From NCBI RefSeq assembly GCF_003590145.2, contig NZ_CP060436.1:1150001-1214000 (forward strand): a DNA stretch of 64,000 bases, in the 5' to 3' direction. The position numbers and the translations under genes were made by a program. The notes beneath the pieces were generated by a model. It did no database searches and was not told the origin of the DNA. It saw nothing but the letters and a program-made list of their open reading frames with translations. Source of the stretch: Pseudooceanicola algae (GTDB lineage: Bacteria; Pseudomonadota; Alphaproteobacteria; Rhodobacterales; Rhodobacteraceae). Positions 35,393-45,650 of the stretch are shown one piece after another (within the stretch, counting starts at the first letter, position 1; every line of letters begins with the position of its first letter).

Positions 35393-36448
35393 TCAGGCAT
35401 CGGGGATCAACAGAGAGGCATCACCGTAGGAGAAGAATCTGTATTTTCCCTTGATCGCATGGGCATAGATCTGCCGGACGCGATCCTGCCCCACCAGCGC
35501 CGAAACCAGCATCATCAGCGTGCTTTTCGGCAGGTGGAAATTGGTCATCAGCGCATCGGTCACGCGGAATTCGAAACCCGGATAGATGAAGATATCCGTT
35601 TCCCCGCGCCAGGGCGCAATGGCCCCGCTGTCACGCGCCGCACTTTCGATCAGCCGCAGCGCCGTGGTGCCGACCGGGATCACCCGCCCCCCGGCAGCGC
35701 GGGTGGCCGCGATTTCCGCAGCGGCGGTTTCAGTGACCTCGCCCCATTCGGCATGCATGCGGTGGGTGGTCACGTCCTCGACCTTCACCGGCAGAAAGGT
35801 ACCGGCGCCCACATGAAGGGTCACATGGGTTCGGGTCACGCCCATGGTGTCGAGCCGGGCCAGAAGCGCCTCGTCGAAATGCAGCGACGCGGTCGGCGCG
35901 GCCACGGCGCCGCTGTTGCGCGCCCAGACCGTCTGATAGTCGTCCTTGTCCTGGGCATCCGGCGCGCGCAGGGCGGCAATATAGGGCGGCAGCGGCATCG
36001 CCCCGGCCTCGGCCAGGGCCGCGTCGAAATCTGCCCCGGTCTGATCGAAGCGCAACAGGCCCTGCCCGGATTCGCGGCTTTCCAGCACCGCCGACAAGCG
36101 GTCGGAAAAGATCACCCTTTCGCCGTCGCGGATCTTTTTCAGCGGCTTCAACAGCGCCGACCAGGTGCCATCGGCGCGCGGCTCCAACAGCGTGACCTCT
36201 ATGCGCGCTGCGGTTTCACCCTGTTCGGAACTGCGGTGACGCAGGCCGCTCAGCCGCGCGGGGATCACCTTGGTGTCGTTCAGCACCAGACGATCGCCGG
36301 GGCGCAGGTAATCGCCAAGGTCGCGCACCACCGCATCGGTGATGCTGTCACCCTGCGCGACCAACAGCCGCGCCGAGGATCGCGGCCGGGCTGGCCGGGT
36401 GGCGATCAGGTCTTCGGGCAGGGCGAAATCGAAATCTGAAAGATGCAT
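35393..36448 (-). CDS. queA: tRNA preQ1(34) S-adenosylmethionine ribosyltransferase-isomerase
   Basis: QueA transfers and rearranges the ribosyl group of SAM to make epoxyqueuosine at tRNA position 34. The 351-residue protein has the family N-terminus ([25 protein letters not shown]), the [15 protein letters not shown] segment and [16 protein letters not shown]. It is full length. The frameshifted AsmA-like gene ends 73 bp upstream on the same strand. Confidence 0.97.
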   Translation of the reverse strand: MHLSDFDFALPEDLIATRPARPRSSARLLVAQGDSITDAVVRDLGDYLRPGDRLVLNDTKVIPARLSGLRHRSSEQGETAARIEVTLLEPRADGTWSALLKPLKKIRDGERVIFSDRLSAVLESRESGQGLLRFDQTGADFDAALAEAGAMPLPPYIAALRAPDAQDKDDYQTVWARNSGAVAAPTASLHFDEALLARLDTMGVTRTHVTLHVGAGTFLPVKVEDVTTHRMHAEWGEVTETAAAEIAATRAAGGRVIPVGTTALRLIESAARDSGAIAPWRGETDIFIYPGFEFRVTDALMTNFHLPKSTLMMLVSALVGQDRVRQIYAHAIKGKYRFFSYGDASLLIPDA

Positions 36449-36521
36449 GGCGGCAGCGCCTATACCTGAGTGCAGGCTGACGCAATGGGCCGCGCAGGGA
36501 CCACAGGCGGGCTCCGGCGAC

Positions 36522-39500
36522 TCATTGCCCGGCCTGCGGCGGACGGCTGCGGAAGATCTCGCGCAGCGGTCCGGGGGCCAGCAGGGTCAGCGGGTTGACC
36601 GACACGCTTGGTGCCGCGGTTGTGCCCTTGACGGTAAAGGTCATGCCGAACAGCCCTTCGCCCTTGCGGGTCAGGATCTGGCCCACGGCATTGATGATGT
36701 AAAGCGGCGAAAACACCCCCTGCATGTTCAACTGCTGCGAAGAGAGCGCATAATATCCGCCCAGAGATAGCCCCATGGAGGCCCCGACAGCACTTGAAGA
36801 TCGCAGCACAAGCTGTTCCGGGTCAAGACGAAAATCGGCATCCACCTCGGCGAACTTGATGCCTTCGCCCGCCATTTGTTCAAGCATGCCGACGATGCTG
36901 AGACCGGACAGGATTTCGGCCATGACCGGGGCCTGGTAAACCGAGATGTCTGAAATCGCCAACCGCCCGTCATAGGTGCCCGCTGCGCCTGTGGGTTGCA
37001 GGTCGATCTGCAACACGCCACCGCTGGCACTGGGCAGGATCCCGACCGATTTCACCGCCGCCCCGGCATCCGCCGAGGTGATCTGGATCGCCGGCCCCTG
37101 AGGCGATGGCGTCACCCGGCCCGACACCGTCGCGCCGCCATTGATGCGGCCAGAAAAGCTGCCCTGCCGGACCTTGCCGCCCTCGAAGCTGCCGCGCATG
37201 TCCTGCAACCACAGCTTTTCGCCGATTGTGAAACGGTCCAGCGCCAGGGTGACGGGGCCGGACTCGCTGTTGGCGTTGCCCTTCGGCAGGTTGCGCAGAT
37301 CGACCATGCCCCCAGCAGTTCCACCCCCGGCGGGTTCCCCGCCCCGCGCCCCGCAGGACCACCGGCGCATCAAGCCAGCTGCCCACCCGCACCCGGTCCG
37401 GGTTCAGCGTATCGAGACTGCCGTCAGGCTTCATGCTGACCGATCCGACGGCGCTGAAACCCGGCGCTTCCAGCCTCAGCAGATCGAAATGCGCCGGTTC
37501 GGCCAGGCTGCCGGTGATTTCAAGCTGACCGGTCGACGCGCGTGGCAGCGTCCAGTTCAGCGCGTCGATCCGCAGGCCCAGTCCCGTCAGATCCGAGGTC
37601 AGGCGCAGCCGGGGCGGCACCCCCTTGACCAGCTTGATCGACAGGTCAGCCGTGCCGCTTCCGGTGATCGCCTCGGGTGGCAGGCCAAGCTTGAAGGTCT
37701 CGACGAAATTGCGATCGAGCCTGATCTGCGCCGTGACCTGCGATCCTTCTGCCGAGGCAGGTCCAAGGTTGCTGTGCCACTGTCCGGTCAGCGCCACACC
37801 GTCCAGCGCGGCATTGCCCGAAATCGTCAGCGCCTCTTCCGTGCCCGTCAGGGTCAGGCGGTCGGCCGTCAGCCGGTGCCCCTTGGCCAGCACATCGCTT
37901 TGCACCCTGGTCAGCACGCCATCCAGTTTCAGTTTCAATTCACCCGGCTCCAGCTTTCCCTTGCGCAGGGGAAAGGCCAGATCGGCAGTGACTTCGGCCC
38001 GACCATCGGCCAGGTCGACCGGCTGACCCGCCTTGGTCAGCAATTCGAACCGCGGCTGGTCCAGCAGGGCAAGGGCGTCGGGAATGGCAGTGCGGGCCTG
38101 CAGGCGGGCCTCGGCGGGGCCTTGCTTGATACGGACATCCGGGATGATGAAGGCGCTGCCGGCCATGTCCACAGCCCCGCGACCGGGCGCGGCAAGCTGG
38201 CCGGTTTCGGCCTGGATCGCAAAGCGGTTGCGCAACAGCGATGCCTGGCCGCTGACCCCAGTCGCCACTGGCAGCCCTTTCAGGATGCGGGTGGAAAGGT
38301 TGTCGAACTCAAAACCCAGGTAAAGGTCCGGGGTCGCCCCGCCTTCGGCCTTCAGGCCAAGCTGGATATCGTGCAACCGCGCCTCTTCGACGTTCTCGGC
38401 CACCCAGGTGCGTGCGCCCGCCGCGACGCCTTCGGGCCAATGCGCCAGCAGGGCCCGGTTGCCGATCTCGTCCACATGCCCGTCCATCGACATCGACCAG
38501 CCCGCGGCATCGGCCAGCATGTGACCGCGCGCCGCCAGTGTCAGATCCCCGGCGCTGACCCGGGCCGAGCCAAGGTCGAGCCGGAAGGGATCGACCTGCA
38601 GCTTCAGATCCAGCTGGCCACCCGTCAGGTTGAGCCCGCCCAGATCCGGCGCCCCGGCCCCAAGCGCACCCGGTCCAAGCGAGACCCGGCTGAGGTTCAG
38701 CTGACCGACAAGCTGCGGCCCCCCGTCGCCGGTCGAGACCAGGCGCAGCGCCCCGTCGGCCATCGCCTTCAGCCGCTCACTGTCCACCGACAGCTCAGAG
38801 AACCGCAGCGTCTCGGACTCCGGGTCAAAGGTGAAATAGGTTCGCGCCAGGGAGAACGGCAGCGGCTCCACATCCGGGGTCGGTTGCAGCACGCCCTGCC
38901 CGATCTGCAGCGTCGCATTGACCGGGCCCGCCGGACCACCGCCATCCAGCGGCATCCGCAAGGCCCCCGAGATCGGCGCATCCAGCACCCCCAGCCAGGC
39001 CAGAGCCGGGGATTGGCTGGCCAGATCCGCCGCCGCCATGTCCTGAATCGACAGCGAGAATTGCCCCAGACTGTCACCAAGCCGGGTCTCATAGGTGGTG
39101 CGGATCACCGTGGCATAGGCATGACCGCCCAGAAGCGTGAAATCCCCGACGATGGACACCCCTTCGCCGCTGCGTGCCAGGTTGATCAACCCGCCATCCA
39201 CGGACCAGCTGCGCCCCGCGCGCAAATCCTCATAGGCGACGCTCAGCCCGTCACCGTGGATTTCCGTCAACCGCGACAGGTTGTCGAGCGACAGAAGGGT
39301 CTTGAATTCATCGACCGCGGCCTGCAGGTCACGCCCCGCTGCGGCGGCCGTGTTGGCCGAGGGCTCGCCCGCCGTGGAAAAGATGTTGAACCGGCCATCG
39401 GCGCCGCGACGCAGCAGGAATTGCAGCCCCGAGACCGACAGGGACTCCGGCTGGATACGGCCCCGAAGCAACGGCGCTGCGGCCAGATCCCCCGAGATCT

Positions 39501-39912
39501 CGGCAACAGACAGGTTGGTGCTGCCGTTGCTCATCGCCAGATCGACGTTTTCAAGACGGATGCGCATGCGGCCGCCCTCGGCAAAGACCAGGCCAAGATC
39601 ATCGAAGCGCACCTGCAAGCCGGGGAACTGCGTTTCCAGCCGTTCCTCGATCCGGGCGCGCAGCCAGTCCGGCGCGGCAAGCCGTTCCTGGCGCACGACG
39701 ATGGCGGTCAGCAGGATCGAGGCGCTAAGGAGGATCGAGATCACCACCGCCAGCAGGATGACCACGCAGCGCCAAAGGTGACGCCGCCGGCTGATGTCCG
39801 GTACGGGCACGGGGTCGTCCGGCCGCAGCGGCACGACATTGGTCGGCGCAGCGCCGCCGGTCTGCCCTGGCTGGTCGCGACCGGGATCCTCCGGCCGCAG
39901 CACCTTGGTCAT
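36522..39912 (-). pseudogene. AsmA/YhdP-like (DUF3971) envelope protein, frameshifted
   Basis: The gene would encode about 1130 residues: a cytoplasmic Arg-rich start (MTKVLRPEDPGRDQ), one membrane segment near residues 50-75, then a long beta-rich periplasmic part and an AsmA-like C-terminal region (LQIDLQPTGAAGTYDGRLAI, GLSIVGMLEQMAGEGIKF). Such proteins bridge the periplasm for phospholipid transport. The frame breaks near 37325-37365 in a G-rich run: codons up to SWLDAPVVLRG are in one frame and MVDLRNLPKGN onward in another. A short stretch NPPGVELLG reads well in the third frame, so two missing G bases, one in each homopolymer, would repair it. Sequencing error, mutation or slippage cannot be told apart. 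Start at 39912 was taken where the conserved part begins. Confidence 0.8.
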
Positions 39913-40110
39913 CTGCTGGTTCCCACCCTTCGTCTTCTGTGTGCCACCCCCGGCACCTTGCCCTGCCGGCCATCCCATCTGCCGTCGCCCCAGGCAAGCC
40001 GCGCGCGTCCAGCACGCCAGAAATTCCCGAACCTCTTGCCGCCATGGCTTTATTCTCGTCCCGCTCGGCTTAATATGGAAGCGAAGTTTCATCCATCGAA
40101 AGGCATCCCC

Positions 40111-40572
40111 ATGCTCAGCATCGGCGATACGGCACCTGATTTCACGCTTCCCGCGACCTCCGGCGGGACCGTCACCCTGTCGGATTTGCGCCCGGCACCC
40201 GTCGTGGTCTTTTTCTACCCGCGCGACGATACGCCGGGCTGCACCACGGAAAACAAGGATTTCAGCGCCTTGTCGGATGACTTTAAAGCCGCCGGTGCGT
40301 CTGTCCTCGGGATTTCCAAGGACAGTATCGCCAAGCACGGCAAGTTCCGTGACAAGCATGAACTGACCGTCGACCTGCTGTCGGATGAAGACGGCGACAC
40401 TTGCGAATCCTGGGGCGTATGGAAGGAAAAGTCGATGTACGGCAAGACTTTCCTCGGCATTCAGCGCGCGACCTTCATCGTCGATGGCGAAGGCCGGATC
40501 GCCGCCGCCTGGACCAAGGTCAAGGTCGCAGACCATGCCCGGCAGGTCCTGGAGGCCTTGCGCGCCCTGTGA
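40111..40572 (+). CDS. bcp: Thioredoxin-dependent thiol peroxidase (Bcp/PrxQ)
   Basis: The 153-residue peroxiredoxin reduces hydroperoxides. The peroxidatic Cys44 is in FFYPRDDTPGCTTENKDF. The position five residues later, where many Bcp proteins have the resolving Cys, is Lys49. A second Cys98 (DTCESWGVW) aligns with the third cysteine of the E. coli protein, so resolution may use it or an external thiol. The start at 40111 follows AAAGG. It is divergent from the AsmA-like gene. Confidence 0.94.
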   Translation: MLSIGDTAPDFTLPATSGGTVTLSDLRPAPVVVFFYPRDDTPGCTTENKDFSALSDDFKAAGASVLGISKDSIAKHGKFRDKHELTVDLLSDEDGDTCESWGVWKEKSMYGKTFLGIQRATFIVDGEGRIAAAWTKVKVADHARQVLEALRAL

Positions 40573-40615
40573 CCCGCCCCCACAAGGGCGCGAAACGAAC
40601 AGACAGGAAGACCCC

Positions 40616-41443
40616 ATGACGCAGACCCTGACCCAGATGGCCGTCGAGGTCCTGACCACGGCGGACGGGCGGGAAAAGACCGCGCTGTCGCATCGCCATG
40701 CCGCAAGCTGGCGCGCATCCCGCGAGGCGGGCGCGCCGATCCCGATCGGAGAGGCCAGCCCGCCGCTGCGTCCCGCGCGCCCCGACCAGCCAGAGCTGCG
40801 CAACCCCCGCGAAGTGCCGCGCCGCCGCCCCGGCACCCCCGAGGGGCGCATCGCGTTGCTGCATGCAGTCGCCCACATCGAACTGAACGCGGTCGACCTG
40901 CACTGGGACCTGATCGCACGGTTTGGCCATGTGCCGATGCCGCTCGGTTTTCACGATGACTGGGTGCAGGCGGCGGATGAAGAATCCAAGCATTTCAACT
41001 TGATGTGCGATTGTCTTGAAGCACTCGGCAGCCACTACGGCGCGCTTCCCGCCCATGCGGGCATGTGGCGCGCGGCCGAAGACACCGTCGATGACCTTTT
41101 CGGGCGTCTGGCCGTGGTACCCATGGTGCTGGAGGCGCGGGGCCTTGACGTCACCCCCGGCATGATCGAGATCTTCCGCAAGGCCGATGTTCCCCAGGCC
41201 ATCGCCGCGCTCGAGGTCATCTACGGTGAAGAAGTCGGCCATGTGGCCTATGGATCGAAATGGTTCCACTTCCTGTGCGGCCGCGAGGGGCGCGACCCCA
41301 AGCCCTTGTTCCATGACCTCGTCCGACAGTACTTCCACGGGGTGCTGAAACCGCCCTTCAACGAGGAAAAGCGCGCCGAAGCGGGCATTCCGCCGGATTT
41401 CTACTGGCCCCTGACCGAAAGGCTGGAAGAAGACGCGCCCTAG
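40616..41443 (+). CDS. DUF455 ferritin-like protein
   Basis: The 275-residue helical protein has ferritin-type carboxylate/histidine motifs (HIELNAVDLHWD, ADEESKHF, VLEARGLDVTP, YGEEVGHVAYG) that would hold a di-iron centre. The family is related to tRNA hydroxylase MiaE in fold, with no established reaction. Start ATG at 40616 follows AGGAAG. It begins 43 bp after bcp on the same strand, so the pair may be co-transcribed in oxidative or iron defence. Confidence 0.88.
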   Translation: MTQTLTQMAVEVLTTADGREKTALSHRHAASWRASREAGAPIPIGEASPPLRPARPDQPELRNPREVPRRRPGTPEGRIALLHAVAHIELNAVDLHWDLIARFGHVPMPLGFHDDWVQAADEESKHFNLMCDCLEALGSHYGALPAHAGMWRAAEDTVDDLFGRLAVVPMVLEARGLDVTPGMIEIFRKADVPQAIAALEVIYGEEVGHVAYGSKWFHFLCGREGRDPKPLFHDLVRQYFHGVLKPPFNEEKRAEAGIPPDFYWPLTERLEEDAP

Positions 41444-41652
41444 GACTGCCGGACGACCACAGGGAGAGCCGAGGATGGCCCGGACCGGATTAACCGGGCC
41501 GCAAGCCCTCTCTGCGAACATGTGCGCAAAATCGACCCCGGCAACGCGAGAATTCGGCGAAATCCTGCCAAAAACGCACGAATCCGCCTGCCCGGGCCAG
41601 CGGTCCCTGCAAAACTGTTGCCCGGTGCTGGGGTGGCGGCTAACAGACCATA

Positions 41653-41688
41653 GGCGCCCGAGGTGGGGACCTGATGTATCAGGGCGCC
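41653..41688 (+). promoter_or_regulatory. Compact leader hairpin of the M23 peptidase operon
   Basis: GGCGCCC (41653-41659) pairs with GGGCGCC (41682-41688). The loop can form AGGT-GGGG-ACCT or CTGAT-GT-ATCAG, which share two bases and so exclude one another. A separate GGCCCGG/CCGGGCC stem lies at 41477-41500. The hairpin is 32 nt before the GTG start. Confidence 0.4.
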
Positions 41689-41719
41689 TGGGATTGGGAC
41701 GACTGAGGGACAGACCCCT

Positions 41720-43045
41720 GTGAGAACAAGATTGGCAATTCGCGTACACGCGATGCTTGAGCGGCATTTTCCGGAACGCCGGCTCTTTCTGAGATCAGAC
41801 ACGGACACGCGGTTCATTCGTCTGCGACCGGCCACGCAACTGGTGGCCTTCGCTGGCAGTGCCGCTCTGGTCGCCTGGACGATCATTGCCACCGCTATCC
41901 TGCTGATGGACACAATCGGGGCCGGAAACTACCGCAGCCAGGCGCTGCGCGATCAGGAAACCTATCAGGAAAGCCTGAACGCCATGGCCGCCGAACGCGA
42001 CCTGCGCGCCGAAGAGGCGCTGGCCGCCCAGGACCGCTTCAACGCCGCGCTGGTACGGGTTTCCGACATGCAGACCGAATTGCTGCAATCCGATACCCGG
42101 CGCCGCGAACTCGAGACCGGCATCGACGTGATTCAGGTCACGCTGCGCCGAACGATCCGCGAACGCGACGAGGCCCGCACCAATCTGGCCGCGCTCGAGG
42201 CACCGGCTGCCGATGCGCCGGTGACGGCCCTGCCCGCCGCGGCGGAAGACACCGTCAACTTCCTCAGCGCTGCGCTTGCCGATACGGCCGCCGAGCGCGA
42301 CCAGGTCGAGTCGAATGCCCAGGACGCGCTGCTCCAGGCCGACGAAATGGCACAGCGCATCGCCCTGATGGAGGATCAGAACGACGCGATCTTCCGCCAG
42401 CTGGAAGACGCCATGGAAATCTCGGTCGAGCCGCTGGACAAGATGTTCCGCGCTGCCGGCATGAACCCCAACAGCCTTCTGGACCAGGTCCGGTCCGGCT
42501 ATTCCGGCCAGGGCGGACCGCTGACGCCGATCTCCTTCTCGACAATGGGCGAAATGCCGAACCCGGATGCCGACCGCGCCAATGCCATCCTCGGCGAGCT
42601 GGACGAATTGAACCTTTACCGGATCGCCGCCGACAAGGCGCCTTTTGCCATTCCGGTGCAGGCCTCGTTCCGCTTCACCTCCGGCTACGGTCGGCGGCGT
42701 GATCCCAAAACGGGCGGTATCCGCAGCCACATGGGCGTCGACCTCGCCGCCCCGGTCGGCACACCGCTGTATTCCACCGCGGATGGCACCGTTATTTTCG
42801 CCGGATGGTCAACGGGTTACGGTCGTCTCGTCAAGATCCAGCACGCCTTCGGCATTGAAACCCGCTATGCGCACATGTCCCGGGTCGGGGTTCGCGTGGG
42901 ACAAAAGGTCTCGCGCGGGGAACGTATCGGTGATATGGGAGCATCCGGACGTGTGACTGGACCGCATGTGCATTACGAGGTGCGCGTGAACGGTAATCCC
43001 GTTAATCCGATGACATATATCAAGGCTGCACAAGATGTTTTCTAA
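41720..43045 (+). CDS. M23 family metallopeptidase with DUF5930-like N-terminus
   Basis: The 441-residue envelope protein has a cytoplasmic N-terminus, a membrane segment (about residues 43-65), a long coiled coil (about 75-225) and a C-terminal LytM/M23 domain with zinc motifs H-x-x-x-D (RSHMGVDLAAP, near 335-345) and HVHYE (near 415). The catalytic set is intact, so it probably cuts peptidoglycan cross-links. The start is GTG at 41720 with GAGGG upstream. Its last 11 bp overlap the bactofilin gene. Confidence 0.93.
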   Translation: MRTRLAIRVHAMLERHFPERRLFLRSDTDTRFIRLRPATQLVAFAGSAALVAWTIIATAILLMDTIGAGNYRSQALRDQETYQESLNAMAAERDLRAEEALAAQDRFNAALVRVSDMQTELLQSDTRRRELETGIDVIQVTLRRTIRERDEARTNLAALEAPAADAPVTALPAAAEDTVNFLSAALADTAAERDQVESNAQDALLQADEMAQRIALMEDQNDAIFRQLEDAMEISVEPLDKMFRAAGMNPNSLLDQVRSGYSGQGGPLTPISFSTMGEMPNPDADRANAILGELDELNLYRIAADKAPFAIPVQASFRFTSGYGRRRDPKTGGIRSHMGVDLAAPVGTPLYSTADGTVIFAGWSTGYGRLVKIQHAFGIETRYAHMSRVGVRVGQKVSRGERIGDMGASGRVTGPHVHYEVRVNGNPVNPMTYIKAAQDVF

Positions 43046-43547
43046 GAGCAAGATCAACGAACCCGGTTCGAAAACTTCCGAGAGCCCGAGCGCCGACAGC
43101 GCCGCGCCGAAACCTGCGGCCCCGGCATCTGCCTCCAAGGACATGAAACCGGCGACGCCGCCGAAGGCCAAGCCGCCGGCCTCGGTTCTGTCCTCGGATC
43201 TGCACATCTCGGGCAACCTCAAGACCACCGGCGACATCCAGGTCGAAGGCACCATCGAAGGCGACATCCGCGCCCATCTGCTGACCATCGGCGAAGGCGC
43301 CACCGTGCGCGGCGAAGTCACCGCCGACGACGTGGTCATCAACGGCCGCATCGTTGGTCGTGTGCGTGGCCTGAAGGTGCGCCTGACCTCGACCGCACGC
43401 GTCGAAGGCGACATCATTCACAAGACCATCGCCATCGAAAGCGGTGCGCATTTCGAAGGCTCCGTACAGCGCCAGGATGATCCGCTCTCCTCCGGCCCCA
43501 AGACCACCGCGCCGGTCACCAGCGCGAGCTTCGAGAAAAAGGCCTGA
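43035..43547 (+). CDS. Bactofilin
   Basis: The 170-residue polymer-forming cytoskeletal protein has a Pro/Ala/Lys-rich disordered N-terminus (residues 1-50), a central right-handed beta-helix of short repeats (LHISGNLKTTGDIQVEGTIEGDI and on, about 55-145), and a short tail. Bactofilins scaffold cell-wall enzymes at the membrane. It overlaps the M23 peptidase gene by 11 bp, so the wall hydrolase and its likely scaffold are made together. Confidence 0.93.
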   Translation: MFSKSKINEPGSKTSESPSADSAAPKPAAPASASKDMKPATPPKAKPPASVLSSDLHISGNLKTTGDIQVEGTIEGDIRAHLLTIGEGATVRGEVTADDVVINGRIVGRVRGLKVRLTSTARVEGDIIHKTIAIESGAHFEGSVQRQDDPLSSGPKTTAPVTSASFEKKA

Positions 43548-43581
43548 GGCCGCCTCTCCCCAGCAATGGGCAGGAGAATGC

Positions 43582-43609
43582 AAAACCCCGCCGACAGGCG
43601 GGGTTTTTT
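43582..43609 (+). terminator. Terminator of the M23-bactofilin operon
   Basis: AAAACCCCGCC, loop GACA, GGCGGGGTTTTTT, 35 bp after the stop codon. Confidence 0.9.
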
Positions 43610-43663
43610 CATGTCTGGAGTTCAAGCATCGGGCCCCAAGGTCGCCCGACCTGACAGAATGGA

Positions 43664-44248
43664 TCAGGCTTCCAGTTCGGCGTCCCAATACAGGAAATCT
43701 ACCCAGCTGTCGTGCAGGTGATTGGGCGGAAAACGCCGGCCCATGTTGCGCAATTCCTCGGCCGCGGGGGGGCGCGGCGGTTTGCGCAGGTGCATCCCCG
43801 CCCGGCGCAGCGACTTCGATCCCTTGCGCAGGTTGCAGGGCGAACAGGCCGCCACGACATTTTCCCAGCTGGTGATCCCACCGCTGGCCCGCGGCACCAC
43901 GTGGTCAAAGGTCAGATCCCCCCTGGCCCCGCAATACTGGCAGCAGAATTCGTCCCGCAGAAAAAGATTGAAGCGCGTGAATGCCACGCGCTTCTGAGGT
44001 TTCACATAATCTTTCAGGACCACCACCGAAGGGATGCGTATCTGCATCGACGGGCTTCGGACAAAATGGTCGTATTCGGCCACGATATCGACCCGGTTGA
44101 GCCAGGCCGCCTTTACCGCCTCCTGCCAGGGCCAGAGGCTGAGGGGATAATAGGAAAGCGGCCGGTAATCCGCGTTCAGGACCAGCGCCGGATGCTGCTT
44201 CAGCGCGGCGGGCTCCCTCACGAATTCGGTTCTGAAATCTCCGTCCAT
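43664..44248 (-). CDS. HNH endonuclease family protein
   Basis: The 194-residue protein has an N-terminal region (residues 12-90) found in the chromosomal RACNFP-type HNH proteins (VLNADYRPLSYYPLSLWPWQEAVK) and an HNH domain with zinc cysteines CQYCG and CSPCN around the catalytic TFDHVVPRASGG (near 120-132). It is a housekeeping-type gene with no toxin or phage context. The ATG at 44248 was chosen for its GGAG site and conserved start. Confidence 0.9.
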   Translation of the reverse strand: MDGDFRTEFVREPAALKQHPALVLNADYRPLSYYPLSLWPWQEAVKAAWLNRVDIVAEYDHFVRSPSMQIRIPSVVVLKDYVKPQKRVAFTRFNLFLRDEFCCQYCGARGDLTFDHVVPRASGGITSWENVVAACSPCNLRKGSKSLRRAGMHLRKPPRPPAAEELRNMGRRFPPNHLHDSWVDFLYWDAELEA

Positions 44249-44516
44249 TCTGCGACTCCGTTTCCGCCTCGTCTGCCCTGTCGGGCACCAAGGCGGGGAA
44301 CCCCGCCCCGGCAATGCTTTGACTATATATCGCGTTGCCCTTCAGGCAAGCCCCATGATCTATAGTTCACCTGGCAAAGGCCTACGCGCCAAGCGTAACG
44401 CCCAAATGACAATCGCAGAGGTTATACACAGGCCGGATCCGCGCGGTGTGCCGCCCAACGGTGGGGTGCGCGCCGGGACGGATGACAGCGCGCCTGCATG
44501 TGCTATTCTTTGCCCC

Positions 44517-44945
44517 ATGAAACTGCATCACCCTGCCCCCGCCGGCGTGCTGGAAGCCGCGCTTTACGCCGAAGACCTCGACGCGGCCGAGGCGTTCTAC
44601 GGAACCATCCTTGGCCTTGAAAAACTTACCCGGGTCGCGGACCGGCATGTGTTCTTTCGGGTCGGCCAGACCGTGCTGCTGATCTTCAACCCCGAACGCA
44701 CCGCAGAGCCCGGCGGCAACCCGGATATGCCGGTCCCGCCCCATGGCGCGACGGGGCCGGGCCACCTGTGCCTTGCCGCCTCCGCAACCGAAATCCAAGC
44801 CTGGATTGACATCCTGACCCTCAGCAACATTCCGATCGAGGCCGATTTTCATTGGCCCAACGGCGCGCGGTCGGTCTATTTTCGCGACCCGGCCGGTAAT
44901 TCTGTGGAATTTGCCGAACCCCGTCTGTGGTTCGCCGAAAGCTAG
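44517..44945 (+). CDS. VOC family (glyoxalase-like) protein
   Basis: The 142-residue protein has paired beta-alpha-beta modules: VLEAALYAEDLDAAEAFYGTILGLE at the N-terminus and a C-terminal FRDPAGNSVEFAEP. Metal-ligand candidates are Glu13 or His residues of the GPGHLCLA strand and the Glu in VEFAEP. Members include glyoxalases, dioxygenases and antibiotic-binding proteins; the substrate cannot be inferred. Longer upstream frames lack a ribosome site. Confidence 0.85.
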   Translation: MKLHHPAPAGVLEAALYAEDLDAAEAFYGTILGLEKLTRVADRHVFFRVGQTVLLIFNPERTAEPGGNPDMPVPPHGATGPGHLCLAASATEIQAWIDILTLSNIPIEADFHWPNGARSVYFRDPAGNSVEFAEPRLWFAES

Positions 44946-44984
44946 GCCGCGCCGGTTGCGCGGCCCGAACCTGTCAGCAGGCGA

Positions 44985-45650
44985 TCAAAATCCGCATTTG
45001 TCGCGCAGGAAGGCCAGCGCCACGGACAGCCCATCGGGCGCGATGCCATGGGCGGTGCCCTTCATGACATGGGCGAAGATTTCCTTGAACCCGGCCTCTT
45101 GCAGGGCTTCGGCGGCTTCAGGCAGGGATTGCGGCGGCACCACGTCGTCCTCGTCCCCATGTATCAGCAGGATCGGCATTCGGCTTTCAACCTCGTCGAC
45201 AAGCAGATCGGGGCGCATCAGGCGGCCCGAGAATCCGACGATTCCCGACACCGGGTCTTCGCGGCGCGGGGCCACATGCAGCGCCATCATGGTGCCCTGG
45301 GAAAAGCCCAGAAGCGCCACCTGTTCGGGCAGCAGGTCTTCGTCCACCATCAGCGCATCAAGGAAGGCATCCAGATCCTGGGCAGCCGACAGCAGGCCGC
45401 GTTCGGCCTCCTCCTGAGACGATCCGTCGATCCAGGGGATCGGGAACCACTGATAGCCCATGGGCGCGCCTTCGACGCTTTCGGGCGCATCGGGGGCTAC
45501 GAACATCGTGTCGGGCAGGTGTTCGCCAAGCGGGTCCGCCAGGCTCAGCAGGTCGGCACCATTGGCCCCATAGCCATGCAGAAAGACCACAACAGAGCGG
45601 GTCGAACCGGAAACCGGGTTTCTTTTCTCGGCGTTCAGAACACGTGTCAC
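44985..45650 (-). CDS. Phospholipase/carboxylesterase-type alpha/beta hydrolase
   Basis: The 221-residue hydrolase has the oxyanion motif FLHGYGANG, the nucleophile elbow GFSQG (near residue 120), the Asp in HGDEDDVVP and the His in TAHGIAPDG. It is of the YpfH/carboxylesterase 2 type. The start is GTG at 45650, which overlaps the TGA of the upstream alkA gene in a GTGA arrangement. It is thus the last gene of a four-gene overlapping unit. Confidence 0.88.
   Translation of the reverse strand: MTRVLNAEKRNPVSGSTRSVVVFLHGYGANGADLLSLADPLGEHLPDTMFVAPDAPESVEGAPMGYQWFPIPWIDGSSQEEAERGLLSAAQDLDAFLDALMVDEDLLPEQVALLGFSQGTMMALHVAPRREDPVSGIVGFSGRLMRPDLLVDEVESRMPILLIHGDEDDVVPPQSLPEAAEALQEAGFKEIFAHVMKGTAHGIAPDGLSVALAFLRDKCGF

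Noticed and set aside
40881-40886. Very long minus-strand ORF extending the AsmA-like gene up to 40878
   Set aside because: The part upstream of 39912 is antisense to bcp and the DUF455 gene and lacks envelope-protein character; the ATG at 39912 fits a cytoplasmic start before the membrane segment.
41475-41723. 82-residue ORF between the DUF455 gene and the M23 peptidase
   Set aside because: It begins inside a hairpin arm, has random-like composition and overlaps the leader structure and the start of the real gene.
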